Of a stretch of DNA of 64,000 nucleotides, positions 39,501 through 51,400 are shown piece after piece (position 1 is the first letter of the stretch; each line of letters begins with the position of its first letter). Location: positions 31,664 to 95,663 of the forward strand of contig CACRSC010000089.1 in the NCBI GenBank assembly GCA_902651635.1, in the 5' to 3' direction. The translations under genes were made by a program, and so were the position numbers. The notes under the pieces were generated by a model, which had not been told where the DNA came from, ran no database searches, and saw nothing but the letters and a program-made list of their open reading frames with translations. The DNA is from Mastigamoeba balamuthi. Its lineage: Eukaryota > Evosea > Mastigamoebida > Mastigamoebidae.

Positions 39501-42500
39501 ACTGCCTCACGGGGCCCATGGACCTGAACGACACCGACGCCGTGGCCTTGTGCTTGCTCTTGGACGTCACCGGCTGCTCCTGCGGCGGCTCCGGCAGCGC
39601 GAGCGCCTCGGGCTTGACGCCGCTGCCGAGCAGGTGCAGCCGCTCGAGCTGCGAGACGCAGTTGAGCACGAGCTCCCACGAGTCTTGCAGGTAGTTTCCC
39701 TCGGAGTAGGCGACGCCGATAAGCGTCCTGATGGCGGCGATGTTCTTGGGGCGCATCTCGCGCAGGTTGCCCAGCAGCGTGAACTTGCCGAGCGCCGTGA
39801 CGAACGTGACGCGCTCCGTCTCCATGTAGAAGAGGCTGCTGACGCGGATGCCGTACTTGAACCCCGCGAGGCAGAGGTCGATGACCTTGTTCTCGTCGCT
39901 GCTCTCGAGCAGGATCGAGAACGAGACCACGGCCGACGCCCACATGGCCTCGAACATGGGCCGCACGTACTCGATGCGCGTCGTGTGGAAGAACGTGCTG
40001 CGCTTGGTCCCGGCAGCCTCCATATCGCGCTGGCTCTTGGCGATGAGCTTGTCAAACTCCTGTTGCTGCATCTCACGGCGCTGGCGCGGGTTGAGGAAGT
40101 CAGGCACGGTGGCGCCCGACGTGCCGCCCTGGTCGTTGAGCTCGAGCTTGCGGGCGGCGATGCGGTCGTGGATGGCGCGCAGGAAGGGCTCCTCGATGTT
40201 CATCGCGAGGTCCTTGTTGACCATCTTCACCCAGTCGGTGAACTTGATCTTGTTCTTGACCATCGGGTTGTGTATGTCCGTCGCCAGCAGGATGATAGCG
40301 AACGACAGCTTGTACACCGCGTCGGCATCCTCAAAGTGGCTGTCATTGGGGTTGTCCTTGAAGAACCGCGCTCCGAAGTTCTCCATCACGCGGTCGACAA
40401 CCTGGCCCTCTCCAGGCATCAGGAACATCGCCAGGAACTCGCGCAGTGCCTCGTCGAGCTGCAGTCCGGTGAAGCTACAGCGGTCGGTGAACGCACGCAG
40501 GACGGCCTTGCTCAGGGGCTTGCTGCCGCAGATATACTCGCCGAGGACCTTCTTGTCGAGCCCCGTTATCTCGTCCCGGAGGAACGTGCCGATGGCCTCG
40601 GGGGTGTCCTGCACGAGCCCGAGCTTCACAGCGAGCTCGATGCCCTTGCGCGGCGCGAGGTTGAACCTCGTCTTGAACTCCTCCACCGCGGCCTTGCGCT
40701 TCTTGAGCTTCTGGAAGTGGCTCAGCTCGCTCTCGCTGACCATGCTGTCAGCGCCACCCTCCTCCGACCCCTGCTCTCCACCTGCTGTGCCGTTGCGTCA
40801 GCGTGCTGCGAGGAAGAGATGCGTTGGGGGGTACCATCGGGGGCGGTTGTGGTGCCCGCGCCATCGCTGGTGGTCTCCTCCGAGGAGGCGCTGGCGGCTG
40901 CAGCGGAGCTCGAGAGGTCGCGGCTCCAGTCGACGAGCGACTTGAGGATCATGACGAGGCACTCGAGGCCCAGCGTGCGCAGCGCCATGTCCTGCGAGGG
41001 GCTCGTCCAGCTGTCGAGCGCCGCGCCAGTGCCCTGCGCGATCTTAGAGAGGTCGTTTACCATGCGCTCGAAGATGTCGGTGCTCTGGAGGTCGCAGTCG
41101 TAGTTGAGGTAGAAGTCGGCGAGCTGCGCGGGGTCCTTGCAGACGACGTGCAGCAGCTGCAGCACCATCCACTTCTGCTGCATGGTGCTGTTGGGGCTCT
41201 CGAGCAGCCGCAGGAAGATGTTCGAGAAGAACACCCCGATCTCGTTCTTCAGCGGCTCCTTGAAGTGCCGCAGCAGCTCGATGAAGATGCTCAGGCTGAA
41301 GCGCAGCACGCGCGGCACGGGGCTCACGGCCGTCTGCAGCAGCGCGTCGCGCAGGTGCTTCTTGATGGCCACCTCGACAAACCGCGGCTCCGTCCGGAAC
41401 GCCACGCCGCACTTGCTCAGTATGTCGAAGAGCAGCTCGAGCGCCAGCACCTTGCTCTTGAGCGCACCCTCGGTCTCCTCGCTCTCTGTCGTCGGGTTCT
41501 CCTTGATCGAGAGCTTGCACAGCGCGCGGAACAGAACGAAGCAGTCGTTCAGCAGCACCTCCGCCTCGTCGGGCACAGCCTCCGACGCCGACTGCGCCCG
41601 CTTGGGCGGCAGCGCCCCCGGGCTCATCGCCGACACGGGCTCACGCGGAGGATGTACCTCCACCTTGGGTACCACCGCGACGGGTGCAGCCGGTGCCGCC
41701 GTGGCTGCCTCGGCAGCTGGGGTCGCGGGAGGTGCAGGAGCATCCACTGCTGGGACTGCTGTTGCGGCAGCAGGGGTCGCGGGGGCTGCAGGAGCGTCCG
41801 CTGCTGAGGTCGCTGCTGGCGCAGCAGGAGAGTCTGCGGGCGCTGCAGTTGCGGCTGCAGGCGAGTCCGCGGGAGCCACTGTTGCGGCAGGGGCAGGAGC
41901 AGGAGCAGGCTCCGAAGGCTCCTTGGTGGCAGTCTCGCCGTCCTTCGCCTCGTCCTGGAGCTCCGTGTCGGCTGCAGTGATGACAAGCTTGGGGGCCTCC
42001 GTGGCCTCCTTCGTCTCGGCGTCCTTGGCCTCTGTCTCTCTCGGCGCCTCGCTGGGCGAGGACTCTGTCTCTGCTGCTGCCCGCTCCGCAGGGGTCTCGG
42101 CAGGCTTGGCGCCAGCCTCGGATCGGACAGGGACCTGCGGCGAGGGCAGCGGGGGGGACATCACGGGCAGCGCCTCTGCGGGCTGCCCGGCGGCGAGCGT
42201 GCTCTCCTGCTGCTGCGCCGCGGCCGACGCAGCGTCCTCGGAGATGCTCGCGGATATCGCGGGGTCGGGCGTCGCCGTGGGGCTCACCGACTGCGACCCC
42301 GACGCCGCGCGCGCCGCCCTGCGGGCCGCGACCTCCTGCTCCATGCGCGTGAACGTGTGGTTGACAATCTGCTTCAGTATCCCCTTGGACGTGTCCACGT
42401 TGACCTGCGGGCCAGGGGGTGAGCCAGGGAGGACGGAGGAGGGAGGAGGACAGCGGACGGGGTTGTTGCTGATGAGGTGGATGTTGTAGGCGGTGCGGAC

Positions 42501-43189
42501 GGCGCTCATGAGGGCCGAGTCGTGGAGGTCGCCGCCGGGCATCGTGACGGCCGTCAGCAGGCACTTGAGGATCTGCAGGTGCACGCCGACGTCCTGCACC
42601 TCGAAGCACGAGGTGATCGACTCGACCACGGCGTCGGCGGCCCGCGTGGTCTTGCCGTCCTCGCTCGTCAGGCTCCCTTGCACGAACCCAAACGCCATCA
42701 GTTTCTGGAAACGCAGTTGATGTCAGCAGTGGAAAATGGAATGGGATTGGATTGGATTGGATGAATTGGGAGGACCTGGAAGCTGTCGAGGGCGGGGACG
42801 ACGAGCTTGGCGGACTTGGCCTCGCAGGCCAGCCTCAGCGTTCGCACCACCTCGGCCATCGCCTCCTCCGGCTTGACGTTCTTGCTCGCATCGGGCGCGT
42901 GCCTGTCGTCGGGCCTCAGCATGTATGCACGCTGGCAGTGAAGTGCGTACCCTGGGGAAGGCACAAGAGTGCATCGCTTGAGGAGATCTGCGTATCAGGA
43001 ATCGCGTCAGTGGCGGATATGCGGGGATATTCCTGGAGGAGGGAAGAGGGAGAGAGGGAGATACAGACCGAGGGAGAGCTTGCTCGACTCGCGCAGCTTC
43101 GCGTGCTTCTTCGACGCGTTCTTCTGGATGTCCGTGATGGCGCGCGTCACGTACATCTGCACCGTGTCCGCCGTGATCTGCTCCGCCAT
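36585..43189 (-). CDS. BIG-type ArfGEF (Sec7 domain) with internal MYND zinc finger
   Basis: Exchanges GDP for GTP on Arf at the trans-Golgi or endosomes. Starts [18 protein letters not shown]. The DCB/HUS-like helices cover about 43189-41050, broken by an Ala/Pro/Glu-rich insert (about 42340-41620). The Sec7 domain (about 40740-40130) has [16 protein letters not shown] and [12 protein letters not shown]; the Glu in PGEG, near 40410, is the catalytic glutamic finger. HDS1-HDS4 helical repeats follow down to 36600 ([44 protein letters not shown]). A MYND finger is inserted at 37433-37311, with Cys/His spacing [28 protein letters not shown], preceded by a glutamine run. Many short introns separate the segments, for example a 50-base one at about 40790. 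The MYND insertion is not part of known BIG/Sec7 layouts that I can recall. Confidence 0.9.
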
Positions 43190-43563
43190 CCTTCCCGAGA
43201 CGTTGCGACGGCGGCGGCCCCACTCGAATTCAATTCAATTAAACGGCAGTTCGATCTGCGCGCGGGGGGCGCAACAGCGGCGCGGCGCAGTCAGAAAAAG
43301 CGGCCGTCGCCGGGCCAGGGAGGCGGCACCCGAGCAAGGGGAGGTAGTACACGCCCGGCGCCTGTTCGAGATTGTGTCGCTTTGGGGGAGGGGCCGGCGG
43401 CGGTGAAAGAAGAGGATGTTTGCGGCGCAGATATTTCGCGAAACAAACGCCGGACCGAAATCTTCGAGAGATCCCCTCCGACCCTCGACCTCCCCGCTTT
43501 CTTTTCTTAAATCCAACGGGACCGAACCCGGGAGAGTGCCCAGTACCCGCCGGCGCTGGTCAC
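43190..43563. promoter_or_regulatory. Divergent promoter, ArfGEF / DUF3825-like gene
   Basis: The two start codons are 374 bases apart on opposite strands, so both promoters must lie here. The element AATTCAATTCAATTAA at 43226-43241 resembles AT-rich islands found in introns elsewhere in the window. Confidence 0.5.
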
Positions 43564-44918
43564 ATGGCGCAGCTGTCGGAGGAGCCCAAACGCTTCGAGA
43601 GGTTCGCGTACTTCCGCAACCTCGACAGGTCCTTCGAGAACCTGGCGCGCGCCGTGCGTCCTGCGCTTGCCACTCGGTGGCCGGAGGGGGGGAAGCAAAG
43701 CCCACAAACCAACGAACGAAACGCGAAAAAAGCGAAACCGAAATTTCAATCGTCTGCGGGCGGCCACCAACGCACTGCCCTCCCTGCCCCCAACCCCCCG
43801 GTGCCTGCCAAAAGGCCAGGGCGGAGATCTGGGGCCCCGCGAGCGACCCGCTGCGCTTCCTCAAGTCGTACATCATCCAGACGTACATACAGGCCTCGCG
43901 GTGCGGCCCCCAGCGCGTTCCCCAACGGCTTTTAGAGCGAACCCGGCAGGGGGGCCTACGTCATATTGACTGGACGTCGGGGCCCCCGATTCGATTCGTG
44001 GCGCAGCAAGCGGAAGATAACGCTGTCGGCGGACGGCCAGAGCCTGTGCTTCGACACGGGGCTGTACACCAAGGCGGGGCGGAGGCTGTTCGCGTTCTTT
44101 GAGAAGAACAAGGTGCCCGGGCACCAGGAGTGGTTCTTCCAGGACTGGCTCGAGGAGTTTGACGTGCGCCAGGCCATCCCGCGGCCCCCGACGCGCGCGT
44201 TCTTCTTCCAGGCGCCGCGCGAGCTGCTCTACGACCCCACCGTGCACTTCCGCGTCGACGCGGACCTCGTGCTCAACACGGGCGACAACCTGAGCCGCAT
44301 ACAGAGCGTGCTGGGCAGCCAGATGCCCATCGCCGACCTCAGACAGCGCTTCGCCGAGGCCGTCAAGAAGGCCCGCGTTGTCGGTGAGCCCCCCCCCCCC
44401 CCCCCTCTGCTCCTCTGGCCCTCACCCCTCTGTGGGCGCCAGCGACGACGAGCTATCGATCGGCGGTGGCGCAGTACTTCCCGCCCAAGGACTCGATACA
44501 GTTCCTGCTGCCGCTGTACTTCAAGGGGACGCTCGAGGACGAGGCGGACCTCGCGCTCGTGGTCGAGAAGAGGCCGGCGGAGCGCAACCCGGACCCCGAG
44601 GACCCCAACGACTGGGAGTACCTCTCGTCGTCGGTCCTGCTCCTCGACGTGGCCTACGCCAACGCGCGCGTGCTGGGCCCCGTCGAGAGCACGTGGCTGA
44701 CGCCGCGGTCCGCCCTGGGCCTCGCGGAGCAGCGCGACCAGCAGACGGTCGACGCCCTCAGCCGCCTCGCTGCGCAGCACGAGGCCCAGCAGCGCTCGGC
44801 CGCGGAGCTGTCGGCCAAGGTGGACCGCGTGCTGCACCTGCTCGCCGACGACTTGGACGAGGCGGCGCCGCCACCGCCGCAGGTGGCGCTGCCCAGGGCT
44901 TCCGTGCACACGCTGTGA
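43564..44918 (+). CDS. DUF3825-like domain protein
   Basis: Four exons: 43564 to about 43653, one encoding EIWGPASDPLRFLKSYIIQ ending at 43900, one from KRKITLSADGQSLCF ending at 44383, and 44443-44918. Conserved features of DUF3825 are FAYFRNLDRSFENLA, LCFDTGLYTKAG, FFEKNKVPGHQEWFFQDW, IQFLLPLYF, ADLALVVE and LLLDVAYANARVL. The C-terminal part has a short coiled coil rich in Ala and Gln. The biochemical role of DUF3825 is not established; bacterial members sit next to RNA-binding or stress genes. The intron 44384-44442 has a run of fifteen C. It shares a divergent promoter with the ArfGEF gene. Confidence 0.75.
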
Positions 44919-45084
44919 CAGGGCCCCCCCTCTGCCTGGCCTCGGTGGGGTGTCTCAGGCCACGAGCTTTTTTTTTCTGCCTTTGGTTTTGCAGTCGAGT
45001 TGGGTGTATTAGGAGGTAGAGACTCAAACAACGTTAACGCAGACGACTCTCGGGTTGCTTGGGGCTCGGGGAGGGGTGGGTCTC

Positions 45085-46575
45085 TCACTCGCACCCGGGC
45101 TTCTTCGGGAGGAAGTAGTTGACGGGCTCGAAGGGGTGAGGGAAGACCATCCCCCTGTCGCCGGACTTGTACCTGCGCATCGCGTCGAGGACGTTGGCCG
45201 CTGCGTGCCTGGTCGTGTAGTGCTCCAGCACGATCTTCTGCCCGATGGCGGCCCGCCTGAGCCTCTCCTCCTTGTGCTCGAGCCACCACCGGACAGTGGA
45301 GACGATCTCGTCGTCGGTGCTGTTGGGCTGCAGCTCCACGACGAACCTCCTGAACTCCTCCTCGCGCTCCCCGGGGATGTCGCCGATGATCAGCGCCCCT
45401 GCAGCTGCGATCTCCATGTACTTGCGGACTGCGTACTTGCGCTTGCTCGAGTCCGTCAGCACGATCTTGGCGTCCTCGAGCAGCTCGACGAACTTACGAG
45501 CCTCGGCATCGGCGAGGCTCGGCGCGGAGCCCGTCTCGGGCAGGTAGTAGGGCGGGTGCTTGTACCACTTGGCCTTGCCCGGCATCAGGCCGCGCTTGAT
45601 CAGGCGGTGGTACTTGGGCCTCAGCTCGTACCACTGCTTCCCGATGGCCCCGACCAGCAGCACGTCGATCTGCCTCTCGCTCGCCGGGTCCGAGTTGGCG
45701 AGCATCTTGGCGTGCGCCACCAGCGGCTGGTGCACCAGCAGCCTCCCGGGAGCCCTGCGACCCTCCCCCGGCGCGTCAGAGAGGGCCCGCTGCCCGCTGC
45801 AGCGCGTGGAGCCCCTCACAGGTGCGGGTAGTAGGCCATGTGGTTGGCGTAGGCGAAGAACATGACGTCCGCGTTGAGCGGGGGGCACTCGAACACGAGC
45901 TCCCGCGAGGCCGTCGGCAGCTTCTCGAACGCCACGCACTCGTGGTACCACAGCGCCACGGGCGGGTCGCCCGCCGAGCGCGCCCCGAACTCGTCGGCCG
46001 AGCCTATGCGGTACCGCTCTGCGTAGGTCCTGTTGTGGTAGAAGTGCAGCCGGAAGACGAAGTCGGGCTCGAAGGCCCCGCCCCCCATGCCCCCGGCCCG
46101 CACGTTGTCGAGCAGCGGGCGCGAGTGGTCCCAGCCGGGGAACCCTGGGCCCCACAGCCGCGCCTCCACGCCCGGGGTCTCGGCCATCTGCTCGTACAGG
46201 TGTATGAACCACCTGCTCACGCTGGACAAGCCGTCAGTGGTCAGTGGCCGTGTGAGAGGAGGCCATGGCAGACGGTGGGCTGTGCTGACCAGGTGATGTA
46301 GTAGTCCCAGTCGCACGTGAAGAGGACGCGGAACGGGCGGGCGGTAGGGGAGGCGGCTTCTCTGGGGCACAGCCGCCGGAGGTCGTGGTCGCTGCACTGC
46401 TGCACAACGACCGACGCCGGGATCCGCGGGCAGGTCGGCGCCACTGGGCCCTGGGCACGCGGTGAGGCGCGGGAGGGCGCGGGCAGGTGGCCCGCACGAC
46501 GCGGGCGTAGACGAGAAACGTGGCGGCGAGGAAGAACGCGCCAAAGAGCAGCGGCGCAGCTCGCAAGGGGCGCAT
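45085..46575 (-). CDS. Type II membrane glycosyltransferase, CgeB/YkvP-like
   Basis: An N-terminal anchor (MRPLRAAPLLFGAFFLAATF) suggests a Golgi enzyme with a lumenal catalytic part. The middle contains CDWDYYITW, WFIHLYEQMAETPGVEARLW and PDFVFRLHFYHNRTY. The C-terminal part, QIDVLLVGAIGKQWYELRPK, RKYMEIAAAGALIIGDIPGE and LRRAAIGQKIVLEHYTTRHA, has the pattern of glycosyl transferase family 1-2 / CgeB-type GT-B folds, where the Glu in the E-x-x-A-A-G-A motif lines the donor site. Sugar donor and acceptor are unknown. Start at 46575 is preferred because the leader becomes compact; 46608 is possible. At least three introns interrupt the gene. Confidence 0.75.
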
Positions 46576-46685
46576 CTCCCTTCCACCCGCAATCAAGACG
46601 AGAATCACAGATACCGAAATCTCTCTGGAGATCCGAGATTACGCCATTGGCAAATCTGACCCCCCACGCATTGTGCGCTGAACTG

Positions 46686-48091
46686 ATGGAGCCGGAAGTG
46701 TGCCACGCGCCTGTCCCCGGGCAGACGGGCTATGTCATGTGCGGCTTCTGCGAGGAGCCCGAGGACGCGTACGACCTCACCAGCCCCGCGTTCCCCAACA
46801 AGGCCGGCGGCAAGCCCGTGCGAGCCCACAGGCGGCAGCAGAGCTCTGCTGCTCCGCTGCCGCCTAAGAGCACCGCCACTCACGGTTTCCCCCAGGCCTG
46901 GCTCGCTCTCGACCGCCTTCCCTCGCCCGAGTCGCTGACGTGCGACAAGTGCCACGTGCCCATGTCGTTCCTCCTGCAGGTTCTCGACCACAGGCCCACT
47001 CCGCTGCCGAGCTGCCCAATGCCCTGACAGACCCCACGTTGCAGACCTACGCGCCTCTGGACAGCCTCAGCCACGCCTTCCACAGGACCCTCTTCATCTT
47101 CTGCTGCCGCTCGTGCTCGAGGTACGGCGACCGCTGACACCGGGCCCCGCTCTGACGCCCTCGGGCAGCGCCAAGGTGTTCAGGGGGCAGCTGCCCGACA
47201 GCAACCCCTACTACGAGCTCGAGGACGCGCGGGTGGACCACGCCGGCGTCAAGGAAGGCGCGGAGCGGTCGCCGCTGTGCGTCGTCTGCGGGTGCTGGGG
47301 GCCGAAGCAGTGCGCCCGCTGCCACACGAGGTACTGCTCTGGCCTGCACCAGAAGCTCGACTGGGCTGCTGGCCACTCGAAGGAGTGCGCTGCGCTGGCG
47401 TCTGGCGAGCAGAAGGACCCCCGCGAGCACCAGCACAACTGCGTGCTGCCCGAGACCGAGATCGTCACCGAGGAGGGCACGCACCCCAGTCTCTCAACGC
47501 ACCCTCCTCCTCCCACTGACGTGGAGCTGTGCGCAGAGCCCGGGCCTGAGGCGGCTGAGGCCTTTGCGCGCCGCGACGCCGAGGAGATACAGCGCAAGCT
47601 CGAAGCGATGAAGAGCAACAAGAAGGCGTCGATGTACGAGCAGGAGGACCTCGAGGAGGCCGTCAAGGGCCTCGAGACCACCGAGGGCAGCGGCCCTGGC
47701 GCCCACCCCAGGGACAAGCTCTTCGAGCGCTTCACCAAGCGCCTGCAGCGTGCTCCCGACCAGGTTGGCCGGCCCCCAACGGGTCTTCAGCGGGTTTTTT
47801 TTGCTGACGGTTCGGCAGGTGCTGCGCTACGACCGTGGCGGGAAGCCTCTGTGGCACAACGACAAGGGGCTGCTGGAGGGGGAGGCGCCCAAGTGCGGCG
47901 TCTGCGGCGGGGACCGCGTGTTCGAGATGCAGGTGCTGCCGCAGCTGCTGCAGCTGCTGGGGCTGCCCGCCGAGGGCGACCTCGACTTTGGCACGCTGGC
48001 CGTGTACACGTGCCGCAACAGCTGCCAGCCCGCCGACCCGGTCAAGTGCGCCTACGTCGAGGAGTACGTGTGGAACCAGCCCTCGCAATAG
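46686..48091 (+). CDS. PDCD2: Programmed cell death protein 2 (PDCD2/Tsr4 family) with MYND finger
   Basis: PDCD2/Tsr4 proteins act as chaperones for ribosomal protein uS5 (Rps2). The start is MEPEVCHAPVPGQTGYVMCG. The N-terminal TYPP-like part (WLALDRLPSPESLTCDKC) and HRTLFIFCCRSC are joined by short introns with donors GTGCGA (46819) and GTACGG. A MYND finger follows (CVVCGCWGPKQCARCHTRYC..HSKEC), then an acidic linker and the conserved C-terminal domain: VLRYDRGGKPLW, CGVCGGDRVFEMQVLPQLL and DFGTLAVYTCRNSC. The stop is at 48089-48091. Length and order fit PDCD2 well. Confidence 0.9.
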
Positions 48092-48443
48092 GAGAAAAAA
48101 CAACGGCTGTTCCGCGTCCGCTGCTCAGTTGAATTTGCCCATCCTATTACTCGTTATGCGTTGTCACCCAGAATTCCCCACTCGACCCCACCTAATCCGA
48201 AACTCCGTGAATTCGATACTGCACCAACGTGCGGGAGCTGTACCTCGAGGTCCGTGGACTGGAAACATCCAAAAACCCGGCAGGATATCTGCAAAGTCCA
48301 GAAATCACCGCACGCCAGATACGCGGACCCGCACCGCCAACGTCAGACTCATATTCCCCCTCGAAGAAAACACTCGTGTGTGCGAACGATCCCCCGGATC
48401 GTCCTCTCTTAATTTTCTCCCTACACAGACACAGACAGACGCC
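48092..48443. promoter_or_regulatory. Spacer upstream of the WW-FYVE-ARM gene
   Basis: 352 bases with no gene; must hold the promoter of the plus-strand gene starting at 48444. An ACACAGACACAGACAGACGCC stretch lies just before the ATG. Confidence 0.4.
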
Positions 48444-51400
48444 ATGTCTCTCCCTTCTGGTGCGGCCCCACTCTTCGCTCCACTCCCTCTTGTGTCCTCA
48501 CGCTCGGCCGAGCAGGAGGAGCCGCGCCGCCGCCCCCGCCCCCGCCCAGCGGCTGGGTGATGATACCGGACCCCGCGACGGGCCGCCCGTACTACTTCAA
48601 CCCCGTGACGCGCGAGACCTCGTGGAACCCCCCGGTCGCCGAGCCCCGTGCGGCTGCCCACCACCACACACCCCCGCCCAATAATGAAATTTGCAATTTT
48701 AATTTCGCGATTCGATTCGTAGCGCTGCCGCCGGGCTGGCAGAAGGCCATGGACCCGCGCACGGGCCGCGTGTTCTACATCGACCACAACACGCGCCAGA
48801 CGTCGTGGACGCCGCCCTCGTTCGCCCCGCCGGTGCCCCCGAAGCCCGCGGCGCCGGCCGAGCCCGCGATGCCCGCGATGCCCGCGACCCGCGCAGCCCG
48901 CGGCCGTGCCGTCGCTGCAGCAGCCGCCGCCGCAGGCGTCGATGCCGCCGATGTCCCCGGCGTCGCCGGCGGTGCCGTCGGGGCCCTCGGTGTCGATGTA
49001 CCAGCAGCCCTCTGCGCCGGCAGCGGACGCACAGCACCCGCAGCAGCAGCTGCAGCAGCAGCCACTGACACAGCAGCAGCCCACGGCGCCACCGCAGTGG
49101 GGCTCGACGTCGTTCTACGGCGCCCAGGCGCAGAACCCCTGTGCGTGGCCGCTGCCGCCGCCAACGACGGGCATTAATGATGACGAGGACGCCGGGGTTT
49201 CTTGTTTCTTCTTTTTTTCTCTTTCTTTCCAAGAAACACCAGCCGATCGGGTGCCCAGTGACGTTTGCTCACGCAAGAACACGTCGTTCTCCCTCCCTCT
49301 TCCCAGACGGGTCGTCGTGGGGCCCTTACGCGCCGTACGCGGGGGCGTCGGGCATCATGATGCCCGCCCCGGGAGGCGCCATTGGCATGCCGCAGCCCGT
49401 CGCTCCCGTCGCGCCGATGCAGCAGCAGCAGCACACGTCACTGTCGGCGTCGCGCCCCACGTGGACGCTGCCCGCCAACGAGACGCACTGCTGCAGCTGC
49501 GGCACGCAGTTCGGCACTTTCACCCGGCGCAAGGTCCGTGCTTTCCCCCACTATTGACACTGTCCCGAGTGGAGTGGTGATGCCATACTGCTTGAATCCT
49601 ATTTTTCATACACAACATTCGATTGGGGACGACATCATTTCCTGCGGGAGTGTGGGGGTTGTCCGAGTGCGAGCCTGACGGTGCCCCCCGCCACCCCCAA
49701 CAGACGCAGTGCAGGTGCTGCACGAGGGAGTTCTGCGACACGTGCGTGTCGAAGAAGGCCAACGTGAGCCCGCAGGAGCAGCAGGCGCGCGTGTGCCACT
49801 CGTGCCACGCGCACCTCTCGCGCGGCAGCGTCAGGTGCGTCTCGCGGCTGGTGCCGTACCTCTCGGACCCGCGCGACGACCAGCGCCAGCAGGCGCTCGC
49901 CGAGATCAACGAGCTGCTGGCCCAGGAGGCCGCCATCATGACGGGCGAGGACGTCCGCACGTGCGGCCTCGCCCGGGAGCTCCGCGCGCTCGTGGGCACG
50001 CTGACGCCCGCGACGGCCCCGGCGGCCTCTGCGCTGCTCAAGGCCTGCACGGCCTGGCCGCTGGCCGTCGACAGCATCGCCGCGGACCCGGCGGCCTGCG
50101 CCAAGCAGCTCATCGAGGGCCTCGAGCTGCTCCTCGGGCAGCCCACGGGCCGCACCGTCGCGGACGTGGCGACGGTCGCGGCGCTGGCGGCGAGGCAGTC
50201 GCTCCCCGCGCGCCAGGAGATGATCAAGGCGCGCGCGCTGAGGGTGGCGCGCAAGGCGCTCGAGAGCGCCGACACGTCGGTGCAGCACGCGGCCGCGCAG
50301 CTCATCGAGGCGCTGTCGGCCGGCGACACGACGTGCGGCGAGCCCGACGACGAGGGCGCCGCGGTGCTGTCGCTGGTCGCCATACTCGAGTCGAACCCCG
50401 AGGGCACCATCGCCTCGACCGTCATCACCGCCCTCACCAACCTCTGCTTCAGAGGTGCGGCTGCGTCCTCGCTTCCCGCGGTTCTCGGCGTCTCACTGGG
50501 AGACGCGTGGATCAGAGGGCAACAGGCTGGCGCTTAAGGAGGCTGGCGGGATCCAGGGCATCTTCAAGACCCTGGAGTCGCAGGACGCGACTGCGCGCAA
50601 GAGCTCCCTGACAGCCCTCTCCCGCCTGTGCAGCCAGGGTACTGCTCTCCTCCTTCCCTCGACCCAAGCTGACCGACGGCGGCAACTCGCTAGTCGAGCT
50701 GTGCCCCGAGATTGCCAGGTCCGTAGGGGCAGTAGCCGTGCTCGTGACTGCCGAGACGTCGACGCCGGACATGAAGAAGCTGGCGCTGGGCATACTGGCA
50801 ACGCTGTCCCAGTCGGACGCGTCGCAGCGCATTGTCAACGAGGCGCTCCTGCTCGACCACATTGCCGTGATCGCGGCTGCGCTGTCCTCCGGCGACCCCG
50901 AGCTGCAGAAGATCGCCATTGACGTGCTGGCCTCCACGTTCCAGACGCACAACGGTACGCGGCTCTCCCGAGCGCCCAGCCGAGTCCGGGTCTGACGGCG
51001 GGCAACAGAGATCGTCAGGGGAGTGATCCAGGAGGCGCACCTCGTGGAGCCGCTCACGGCCATTGTGAATGCGCGCAACGTCGCCAGCCTCATGGCTCTC
51101 CGCGTTGTCGCCATGTCCACGCAGGCCACCAGTGCGCAGCCAACACCGATCCCTCTTGCTCACGCGTCGCGGCTGCCCACAGAGGAGAACGCCGAGGCAG
51201 CGCTGCAGCACGGGATACTCAAGGCCGTCATGGACCACCTCACCGCTGCCGTGGAGCCCGCGGCCACCGAGGCGGCCAACGCCCTGTGGTGCCTCTGCGC
51301 CGCGCCCGCGGTCACGACGGCACTGCTGCAGATCCCCAACGCCGTCGGGCTCATCGGGGCGCTGCTCACGTCGCCCAACGCTGCGCTCCGCGCGGCCTCG

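Noticed and set aside
40790-40845. Apparent frameshift before the Sec7 domain
   Set aside because: A 50-base intron starting GTACCC and ending GGCACAG restores frame.
43960-44010. GATTCGATTCG resembling a tRNA T-loop
   Set aside because: No cloverleaf can be drawn; the sequence is the 3' part of an intron.
48833-48896. Apparent +1 frameshift in the WW-FYVE gene
   Set aside because: A 64-base GT-AG intron in phase 0 explains the change of frame.
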